NCBI GenBank assembly: GCA_016870855.1
Contig: VGAF01000028.1
Span: 1-11,975, forward strand
Source of the DNA: Actinomycetota bacterium
Lineage (GTDB): Bacteria > Actinomycetota > Actinomycetes > Nanopelagicales > Nanopelagicaceae
Direction: 5' to 3'
DNA length: 11,975 nucleotides
The notes below the pieces were generated by a model, which saw only the letters and a list, made by a program, of their open reading frames with translations, was not told where the DNA came from and ran no database searches. Positions 6,129 through 11,975 of the stretch are shown here, in pieces (position 1 is the first letter of the stretch; the number at the start of each line of letters is the position of its first letter). The translations under genes and the position numbers were made by a program.

Positions 6129-7217
6129 TTGAATAAGCGAGAGAAGACCCCACAACACTTCGCTGACATTCCGGCTAATGAGCGACGTGAATGGATCCAA
6201 GGTTTTGACCTTCCGGCATTTCGAGCAAACCAGATTGCTACCCATTACTTCACGCATTACAACGAAGATCCAGCGACATGGAGTGATTTTCCAGGTAGCG
6301 CTCGTGAACTTGTTGCTACGAAAGTTCTACCAAAGTTAATCACCTTGGTCCGCTCGATTGCATGTGATGGCGGAATGACTAGAAAAGATCTATGGCGGCT
6401 TCATGACGGAGTCTTGGTTGAATCTGTATTGATGAAGTACACAGATCGCGCGACGGTTTGTATCTCCTCGCAAGCAGGATGTGGAATGAACTGTCCGTTT
6501 TGTGCCACCGGTCAAGCCGGTCTCACTAGAAACCTCAGCGCCGCAGAAATCACCGCCCAAGTCGTAGCAGCTGCCCGCGCTTGCGCTAACGGCGATTTAC
6601 CTGGCGGAGCAACGAGACTTTCAAATGTTGTTTTTATGGGAATGGGAGAGCCCCTCGCAAATTACAACCCGGTGCTCCAAAGCATTCGAAACATAACTTC
6701 ACCACAACCAGATGGCCTCGGAATTGGTGCAAGATCGGTGACGCTTTCAACAGTCGGACTCGTGACTGGAATCGAGAAACTAATCGATGAGGGAGTTCCC
6801 GTAACGCTCGCTGTTTCATTACATACCCCGGATGATGAACTCCGTGACACTTTAGTTCCGATAAATACTCGCTGGAAAGTAAAGGAAGTACTTGCTGCCG
6901 CCGACAAATACTCCGATAAGACCGGTCGCCGATATTCCATTGAATATGCGCTGATCAAGGATGTTAATGACCAGGCTTGGAGAGCAGATTTATTGGGCCG
7001 GTTATTGAAGAACCGTAATGCCCATGTGAACTTGATACCGCTTAATCCGACGCCCGGATCTAAGTGGACCGCATCCCGAAAGGAGGATGAACGGGCATTC
7101 GTCAAAACCTTAGAAGATTATGGGGTTCCGGTAACAGTTCGTGATACTCGAGGTCGTGAGATCGAGGGCGCTTGTGGTCAGCTAGCGGCGTTAGAAATCT
7201 CAAAGGCCAACTCTTGA
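6129..7217 (+). CDS. rlmN: dual-specificity rRNA/tRNA adenine C2-methyltransferase
   Basis: Radical-SAM enzyme that methylates C2 of A2503 in 23S rRNA and A37 in some tRNAs. The 362-residue protein has the N-terminal accessory domain (PQHFADIPANERREWIQGFDLPAFRANQIATHYF), the [4Fe-4S] motif CGMNCPFC (C118, C122, C125), the upstream conserved Cys of VCISSQAGC (C111), GMGEP, the LSTVGLV and LAVSLHTPDDELRDTLVPIN blocks, HVNLIPLNPTPGS, and the C-terminal mechanistic Cys (EGACGQLA, C349). An in-frame TAA directly precedes the TTG at 6129, and no later start would keep the conserved N-terminus, so TTG is taken as the start. It lies 3 nt after the cdsA stop without a clear ribosome binding site, suggesting translational coupling. 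It is last in the housekeeping operon. Confidence 0.96.
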   Translation: MNKREKTPQHFADIPANERREWIQGFDLPAFRANQIATHYFTHYNEDPATWSDFPGSARELVATKVLPKLITLVRSIACDGGMTRKDLWRLHDGVLVESVLMKYTDRATVCISSQAGCGMNCPFCATGQAGLTRNLSAAEITAQVVAAARACANGDLPGGATRLSNVVFMGMGEPLANYNPVLQSIRNITSPQPDGLGIGARSVTLSTVGLVTGIEKLIDEGVPVTLAVSLHTPDDELRDTLVPINTRWKVKEVLAAADKYSDKTGRRYSIEYALIKDVNDQAWRADLLGRLLKNRNAHVNLIPLNPTPGSKWTASRKEDERAFVKTLEDYGVPVTVRDTRGREIEGACGQLAALEISKANS

Positions 7218-7243
7218 GGAGTTACCACCCGAATAACTAGACT
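7214..7243 (+). promoter_or_regulatory. promoter for the aldehyde dehydrogenase / pot unit
   Basis: TTGAGG (7214-7219, overlapping the rlmN stop) and TAGACT (7238-7243) are separated by 18 nt, a good housekeeping-sigma arrangement for an actinobacterium. The start would be near 7250, leaving a leader of about 30 nt. The spacer holds an inverted repeat, AGTTA (7220-7224) and TAACT (7234-7238), a possible repressor site between -35 and -10. This is the best promoter seen in the window. Confidence 0.45.
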
Positions 7244-7244
7244 C

Positions 7245-7278
7245 CAAACCTCAACCGATTGAGCCTTATGGAGGTTTG
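7245..7278 (+). promoter_or_regulatory. inverted repeat covering the ribosome binding site of the aldehyde dehydrogenase gene
   Basis: CAAACCTC (7245-7252) is perfectly complementary to GAGGTTTG (7271-7278), which holds most of the GGAGG ribosome binding site (7270-7274). A second hairpin, CTCAA (7250-7254) / TTGAG (7259-7263) with loop CCGA, shares bases 7250-7252 and excludes the first. If transcription starts upstream of 7245, the two could act as on/off folds. If it starts near 7250, as the promoter suggests, the repeat would more likely be a DNA site. Function inferred. Confidence 0.35.
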
Positions 7279-7279
7279 C

Positions 7280-8707
7280 GTGAAGACGCTTCAAAATTTC
7301 ATCGATGGAAAGAGTGTTTCTTCCTCATCTGATAAAACTCAAGATCTAATCAATCCCGCAACAGGTGAAGTCTTCGCAAAGGCTCCGGTATCAAATGCTG
7401 CTGATATCGATAAAGCAATGAATGCAGCTGCGAAAGCTTTTGAAACTTGGCGTGAATCGACTCCTGGTGAGCGACAGAAAGCAATTAATAAAATTGCTGA
7501 TGCCATCGAAGCTCGCTCTGAAGAACTAATCAAAGTTGAATCTGAGAACACTGGAAAGCCGATCGCTGTTACTCGTGCCGAGGAAATCGGTCCGATGCTC
7601 GATCAAATTAGATTCTTTGCAGGCGCAGCGCGTCATCTTGAAGGACGCTCAGCTGCTGAATATTTCAAAGGACATACCTCTTTTATTCGCCGTGAGCCGA
7701 TTGGTGTTTGCGCCCAAGTAACTCCTTGGAATTATCCGATGATGATGGCGGTATGGAAGTGGGCTCCAGCAATCGCGGCTGGAAACACCGTTGTGCTTAA
7801 GCCGAGCGATACCACCCCAGTCTCTACTCTTTGGATGGCTGAGTTGATGCAGGAATTCTTACCTGAGGGTGTTATCAATGTAGTAACTGGCGATCGTGAA
7901 ACTGGAAGATTGTTGGTAGATCACGAGATCCCACAATTCGTCTCAATAACCGGCTCAGTTCGCGCTGGTATGGAAGTCGCTAAAGAAGCTTCGAAGGATC
8001 TAAAGAAAGTTCACCTCGAACTTGGCGGTAAGGCTCCTGTCGTTATTTTTGATGATGCCAATCTTGAAGCTGCTTGCGAGTGGATCGCCATCGCTGGTTA
8101 CTTCAATGCTGGACAAGATTGCACCGCCGCAACCCGCGTAATTGTCGAAGCAAGCGCATATGACGATGTAGTCGCGCTGCTAACCGAGCAGGCGAGGAAC
8201 AACATCAAGGTAGGTATGCCTGATGAGGATGTGCTTGTTGGCCCGGTAAATAATGCAAACCAGCTCGCTCGGGTACAAGGATTCCTAGATCGAGTTCCTT
8301 CACATGCGCGAGTGACCGCTGGTGGAAGCAAAGTCAATCGCCCTGGCTATTTCTGGACCCCGACTGTTGTTGCTGATTTAAAGCAAGATGATGAGATGAT
8401 TCAAAGTGAAATATTTGCGCCAGTCATAACAATCCAGAAGTTCACCGATGAAGCAGAAGCTGTCCGTTACGCCAATGGCGTGAAGTACGGTCTCGCCTCA
8501 AGCGTATGGACCAAGGATCATGGCCGCGCAATGCGGATGGCAAAGGCCTTTGATTTCGGATGCGTCTGGATCAATACCCATATCCCGATGGTTGCTGAGA
8601 TGCCTCATGGCGGTTTCAAGCACTCCGGTTACGGTAAGGATCTCTCCGGATATGGCTTTGAGGAGTACACACGTATCAAGCACGTCATGACAAACCTCAA
8701 CGCTTGA
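7280..8707 (+). CDS. patD: gamma-aminobutyraldehyde dehydrogenase-like aldehyde dehydrogenase
   Basis: NAD(P)-dependent aldehyde dehydrogenase; the closest match I recall is E. coli PatD/YdcW, which oxidises 4-aminobutanal from putrescine to GABA. The start chosen is GTG 7280 (475 residues, MKTLQNFIDGKSV), 5 nt after GGAGG; in-frame TTG 7259 and ATG 7268 are less likely because they precede or overlap that site. Catalytic features are complete: PWNYP with N151, VLKPS with K174, the ELGGKAP glutamate E247, the nucleophile C281 in NAGQDCTAATR, and QSEIFAPV with E377. The C-terminal WINTHIPMVAEMPHGGFKHSGYGKDLSGYGFEEYT region resembles YdcW more than betaine or succinate-semialdehyde dehydrogenases. 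It sits 66 bp before potD on the same strand, supporting polyamine catabolism. Exact aldehyde specificity is inferred. Confidence 0.85.
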   Translation: MKTLQNFIDGKSVSSSSDKTQDLINPATGEVFAKAPVSNAADIDKAMNAAAKAFETWRESTPGERQKAINKIADAIEARSEELIKVESENTGKPIAVTRAEEIGPMLDQIRFFAGAARHLEGRSAAEYFKGHTSFIRREPIGVCAQVTPWNYPMMMAVWKWAPAIAAGNTVVLKPSDTTPVSTLWMAELMQEFLPEGVINVVTGDRETGRLLVDHEIPQFVSITGSVRAGMEVAKEASKDLKKVHLELGGKAPVVIFDDANLEAACEWIAIAGYFNAGQDCTAATRVIVEASAYDDVVALLTEQARNNIKVGMPDEDVLVGPVNNANQLARVQGFLDRVPSHARVTAGGSKVNRPGYFWTPTVVADLKQDDEMIQSEIFAPVITIQKFTDEAEAVRYANGVKYGLASSVWTKDHGRAMRMAKAFDFGCVWINTHIPMVAEMPHGGFKHSGYGKDLSGYGFEEYTRIKHVMTNLNA

Positions 8708-8743
8708 GAGTTTGCCGGATAGATTTCCCGCACTTCCCCAGTC

Positions 8744-8755
8744 AGTAGCCCTACT
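8744..8755. promoter_or_regulatory. small palindrome upstream of potD
   Basis: AGTAG (8744-8748) and CTACT (8751-8755) form a 10-base inverted repeat around CC, 18 bp before the potD start, and AGTAG recurs at 8764-8768. It could be an operator in the 66-bp gap; no clear -35/-10 pair or terminator is present there. Very tentative. Confidence 0.18.
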
Positions 8756-8773
8756 AGAGAAGAAAGTAGTTTG

Positions 8774-9976
8774 ATGAAGAGAGATATCGAATCACTTGCC
8801 CCTGAAACTCGTGCGCTTATTCGCGCCCAACTAACTCGTCGCTCACTTCTTGTAGGCGCTGGCGCTGTAGTTGGAGCTGGAACGCTCGCTGCATGTGGAA
8901 CCGGCGGATCTGAAACCGAAGGTGCTGGCGTTGTTGACGTTAGCGATACCGAGAAGATTGTTCGCTGGGCTAACTGGCCGCTATATCTAGATTTCGATGA
9001 GGATGCAAAGGTTTATCCAACGCTCCAACAATTTGAGAGCGCTACCGGAATCACAGTCACCTACACAGAAGATATTGACGATAACAACTCTTTCTATGGA
9101 AAGGTACAAGGCCAACTCGCAATCGGTTCTGATATCGGTTATGACATCGTCACCCCAACTGACTGGATGGCAGCTCGTTTTATCGAACAGGGTTATGCTC
9201 AAGAATTAAACGCAGATAACATCCCAAATAAGGGCAATATCCGCGAAGTTCTCGCAAACGTTGGATTCGACCCAGGTCGTAACTACTCACTTACATGGCA
9301 ATCAGGATTCGCAGGCTTTGGCTGGAATGTTCAAAAGATTCCAAAAGGTGTTCGCACCATCGAAGATCTCTTTGCTCCTGCCAATAAGGGCCGCGTTGTA
9401 GTTCTCTCTGAACTCCGCGACACAATTGGCGTTATCTTGCAATACCAAGGCGTTGATCCTTCTGGTCCATTCACCGAGGATGAGTACATGAATGCGATCG
9501 ACTTCCTAAAGGGCAAGATTGCTGATGGCTTTATCCGCAAGGTTCGCGGAAACTCTTACTCTGAAGATCTAGTAAATGGCGATGCAGTAGCTGTTATCGG
9601 CTGGTCTGGCGATCTCTTTATCTTGAAATCAGAAAATGATGGCAAGTTCGACTTCGCTATCCCAGAATCGGGTGGAACTTTGTGGTCGGATAACGTGCTT
9701 GTTCCATCAACATCTACCCACAAGAAAAACGCTGAGCTATTAATGAATCACTACTACGACCCAGCAATCGCTGCGGAAGTTGCGGCATATGTGAACTACA
9801 TATGTCCAGTAGAGGCTGCCCAACCTGAACTCGAGAAGATTGATCCAGAGTTGGCCGCTAGCCCATTCATCTTCCCTGATGCGGAAACACTTTCAAAGGT
9901 GAAGGTTTTCCGTGCGCTAACCGCCGATGAGCAGACCAACTTCCAGGCTGCCTTCGACGAAGCAATCGGAAACTAA
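8774..9976 (+). CDS. potD: polyamine (spermidine/putrescine) ABC transporter substrate-binding lipoprotein
   Basis: Extracytoplasmic receptor that hands polyamines to the PotABC permease. The start chosen is ATG 8774 (400 residues) rather than the TTG one codon earlier; the purine-rich AGAGAAGAAAG upstream is a weak ribosome binding site. The N-terminus has a 20-residue charged region, a twin-arginine TRRSLL (21-26), a short hydrophobic stretch and a lipobox LAAC with C41, so it looks like a Tat-exported lipoprotein. The mature part follows PotD/PotF: VRWANWPLYLD (63-73), FESATGITVTYTED, YDIVTPTDWM (123-132), AVIGWSGD (273-280) and GGTLWSDNVLVP (300-311), whose W304 and D306 align with the Trp/Asp pair that binds polyamine in E. 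coli PotD. It is followed by potA after 15 bp. Preference for putrescine or spermidine cannot be told by eye. Confidence 0.92.
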   Translation: MKRDIESLAPETRALIRAQLTRRSLLVGAGAVVGAGTLAACGTGGSETEGAGVVDVSDTEKIVRWANWPLYLDFDEDAKVYPTLQQFESATGITVTYTEDIDDNNSFYGKVQGQLAIGSDIGYDIVTPTDWMAARFIEQGYAQELNADNIPNKGNIREVLANVGFDPGRNYSLTWQSGFAGFGWNVQKIPKGVRTIEDLFAPANKGRVVVLSELRDTIGVILQYQGVDPSGPFTEDEYMNAIDFLKGKIADGFIRKVRGNSYSEDLVNGDAVAVIGWSGDLFILKSENDGKFDFAIPESGGTLWSDNVLVPSTSTHKKNAELLMNHYYDPAIAAEVAAYVNYICPVEAAQPELEKIDPELAASPFIFPDAETLSKVKVFRALTADEQTNFQAAFDEAIGN

Positions 9977-9991
9977 ACGGACTAGTTCCGG

Positions 9992-11119
9992 ATGGCTAAC
10001 CAAAAAGTATCGCAAGATACTGGCGATCTAGTCTTAAACCGGATCTCAAAGTTCTACGGAGATTTCATAGCTGTAGATGATTTATCTCTGACCGTTCCCG
10101 ATGGTTCTTTCTTTGCACTACTAGGACCATCGGGATGCGGAAAGACAACCACGCTTCGCATGATTGCTGGGCTTGAAGAGCCCTCGCAAGGAACTATCCA
10201 TATCGGCGAGACTGATATAACAACTCAAAAGCCTTATCGCCGAAATGTAAACACTGTCTTTCAAAACTATGCACTGTTCCCTCATCTAACAATCTTTGAA
10301 AATGTCGCATTCGGACTGCGCCGTCGTGGCCTGAAGGATGTAAAGACTGAAGTAGATAAAGCCCTTGCACTTGTTGAATTAGGCCATCTCGCAGAACGTA
10401 AACCAGGCCAACTTTCTGGCGGCCAACAACAGCGAATCGCGGTTGCACGAGCAATCGTGAATCGTCCTGAAGTCCTCCTACTTGATGAACCACTTGGAGC
10501 CCTTGACCTTAAGCTGCGTCGTCAGATGCAAATTGAGTTAAAGAGAATTCAAATGGAAGTTGGAATTACTTTTATTCACGTCACCCACGATCAAGAAGAA
10601 GCGATGACGATGGCTGACACCATCGCCGTTATGAACCAAGGCAAGATCGAACAGATGGGTTCGGCAACAGATCTCTACGAAGCTCCCCGCACCGCATTCG
10701 TCGCCAACTTCCTCGGCCAATGCAATCTAATTAAAGCCAAGGTCCAATCCCGGGCTGGTGGAAAAGCTGTCGTTACCGCAAAAGGCCATACCTTTGAGAT
10801 TCCACTATCTAGAGTCTCTACCGAAAGCGATTCAATCCTTCTCGGTGTAAGACCAGAAAAATTGAGACTCGACGATAAAGGAATCAACTCCATCAAAGAT
10901 TGCGTTGTCACAGATCGCTCTTTCGTTGGAACTTCAACGCAATATTTAGTGCGCACACCTTGGGATCTAGAGCTCGTCGTGTTCGAACAGAACGATGAAG
11001 GGCTACATGATCTTCGCGTGGGGGATAAGGTCTCACTTGAGTGGGATCCAGAACATACCTTCGGACTTGATGGCGCCCAAGATGTAAACGCTGGCGCTGA
11101 TCTAGACGACGAAGAGTAG
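9992..11119 (+). CDS. potA: polyamine ABC transporter ATP-binding protein
   Basis: Cytoplasmic ATPase that powers the polyamine importer. The 375 residues contain Walker A GPSGCGKTT (45-53), a Q-loop in VFQNYALFPHLT (Q91), the ABC signature LSGGQQQR (141-148), Walker B VLLLDEP (161-167) with catalytic E166, the D-loop GALD (169-172) and the H-loop THDQ (H199). The C-terminal region (about 245-360; LLGVRPEKLRL, DRSFVGTSTQYLV, GDKVSLEWDPEHTFGLD) is a TOBE domain as in PotA and other CUT1/MOI-type ATPases. Start ATG 9992 lies 15 bp after the potD stop with no strong ribosome binding site. The potB start is 4 bp past its stop, so the three genes form one unit. Confidence 0.95.
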   Translation: MANQKVSQDTGDLVLNRISKFYGDFIAVDDLSLTVPDGSFFALLGPSGCGKTTTLRMIAGLEEPSQGTIHIGETDITTQKPYRRNVNTVFQNYALFPHLTIFENVAFGLRRRGLKDVKTEVDKALALVELGHLAERKPGQLSGGQQQRIAVARAIVNRPEVLLLDEPLGALDLKLRRQMQIELKRIQMEVGITFIHVTHDQEEAMTMADTIAVMNQGKIEQMGSATDLYEAPRTAFVANFLGQCNLIKAKVQSRAGGKAVVTAKGHTFEIPLSRVSTESDSILLGVRPEKLRLDDKGINSIKDCVVTDRSFVGTSTQYLVRTPWDLELVVFEQNDEGLHDLRVGDKVSLEWDPEHTFGLDGAQDVNAGADLDDEE

Positions 11120-11123
11120 ATAG

Positions 11124-11975
11124 ATGGCATTCCTTCATACCGCTACAGGAACTAGCTCAGGACCAAAAAGCGGTATCAAATCTAAATCCTGGACACCATA
11201 TCTTCTTCTCGCCCCAGGAATCATCTGGCTAATAACTTTCTTTATCTTCCCAATAATTTCATTAGCAAGCACTTCAACCATGGTTCGTCCAGAAGGTGCC
11301 CAAATCGGTACATATGTACAGGAACTTCGCTTCGCTAACTACATCGATGCCTTTCAAGCAAATCAAGAGCAATACATCAGGTCATTTGTCTACGCTGCGC
11401 TAGCAACAATTCTTGCCCTTGCGATTGCATATCCACTTGCCTACATGATCGCTTTCAAATCTGGAAAGTATCGAAACATCCTTCTTGTATTGGTTGTCGC
11501 ACCTTTCTTCACATCATTTCTCTTAAGAACCGTGGCATGGACCCAAATCCTTGGCGATGAAGGACCAATCGTCTCAACGCTAAAACTTCTTCCCTTCGTC
11601 GATGACAGCATGCGCCTTACCTCAACGCCATTCGCCGTAGTCTCAGGACTTACCTACAACTTCCTACCCTTTATGACTCTTCCGCTCTATGCGAGTTTGG
11701 AGCGAATTGATCCCAGAACCCTTGAAGCATCCGGTGATCTATACGCAAATGCCTTCACTACTTTTAGAAAAGTAACCGTTCCACTCTCACTCCCTGGGGT
11801 AGTCGCTGGAACGCTCCTTACCTTTATCCCAGCCGCTGGTGATTACATCAACGCCGCAATTCTTGGTAATCCGAACACGAGGATGATCGGTAACGTCATC
11901 GAATCAAGATTCTTCGCCGTCGTTGATTACCCAACTGCCGCTGCGCTCTCCTTCACCTTGATGGCAACAATTCTG
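11124..11975 (+). CDS. potB: polyamine ABC transporter permease PotB-like (3' end outside window)
   Basis: Inner-membrane permease of the polyamine importer. The frame opens at ATG 11124 and stays open for 284 codons to the window edge, so the C-terminus is missing. After a short polar N-terminus (1-24), membrane segments are visible at about 25-49 (PYLLLAPGIIWLITFFIFP), 88-112 (VYAALATILALAIAYPLAYM), 118-145 and 168-192, with more near the edge. The EAA loop that docks the ATPase is at 201-225 (EASGDLYANAFTTFRKVTVP, then LSLPG), matching EAA-x3-G-x9-[IV]-x-LP. The large first periplasmic loop and position directly after potA fit PotB more than PotC; a potC gene is expected just beyond the window. 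Confidence 0.93.
   Translation, partial: MAFLHTATGTSSGPKSGIKSKSWTPYLLLAPGIIWLITFFIFPIISLASTSTMVRPEGAQIGTYVQELRFANYIDAFQANQEQYIRSFVYAALATILALAIAYPLAYMIAFKSGKYRNILLVLVVAPFFTSFLLRTVAWTQILGDEGPIVSTLKLLPFVDDSMRLTSTPFAVVSGLTYNFLPFMTLPLYASLERIDPRTLEASGDLYANAFTTFRKVTVPLSLPGVVAGTLLTFIPAAGDYINAAILGNPNTRMIGNVIESRFFAVVDYPTAAALSFTLMATIL

Noticed and set aside
7081..7089. Strong SD-like AGGAGG followed at once by ATG inside rlmN.
   Set aside because: The ATG is out of frame, there is no spacer, and only a handful of codons follow before a stop; it is the coding sequence for RKEDE.

Overview
The window reads as a stretch of actinobacterial chromosome with moderate, not high, GC. The best guess is a freshwater 'acI'-type actinobacterium (Nanopelagicales, Planktophila-like). 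The guess rests on the actinobacterial S2 N-terminus (MAVVTMRELL), the order xerC / rpsB-tsf-pyrH-frr-cdsA-rlmN, short intergenic gaps, A/T-ending codons mixed with C/G-ending ones, and a polyamine ABC transporter. The phylum call is firm; the lineage call is inference.

Layout. Positions 1-858 hold the C-terminal part of a XerC-like tyrosine recombinase, which enters from the left edge. Convergent to it, 8 bp away, is glpX on the minus strand (class II fructose-1,6-bisphosphatase, 867-1823). Just upstream of glpX on the same strand is a possible 42-residue single-span membrane protein (1828-1956). A roughly 400-bp divergent gap follows. It holds a putative -10 box and a leader of about 178 nt with several hairpins, two of them with GNRA-type loops.

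Positions 2227-7217 hold a compact translation / nucleotide / lipid housekeeping operon: rpsB (S2), tsf (EF-Ts), pyrH (UMP kinase), frr (ribosome recycling factor), cdsA (CDP-diacylglycerol synthase) and rlmN (23S rRNA/tRNA m2A methyltransferase). The junctions range from 0 to 61 bp. pyrH and frr each have a TAGAAT box just upstream, so internal promoters are possible.

Positions 7280-11975 hold a second unit on the same strand: an aldehyde dehydrogenase closely resembling gamma-aminobutyraldehyde dehydrogenase (PatD/YdcW), then potD (Tat/lipobox substrate-binding lipoprotein), potA (ATPase) and potB (permease, cut by the right edge). Together they suggest uptake of polyamines and oxidation of a putrescine-derived aminoaldehyde, feeding carbon and nitrogen into central metabolism.

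No mobile element, CRISPR array, tRNA or rRNA was seen, and the genes are conventional. The less expected signals are in RNA-level control: a perfect 12-bp inverted repeat that buries the pyrH ribosome binding site, the structured rpsB leader, and an inverted repeat covering the aldehyde dehydrogenase ribosome binding site that competes with a second hairpin.
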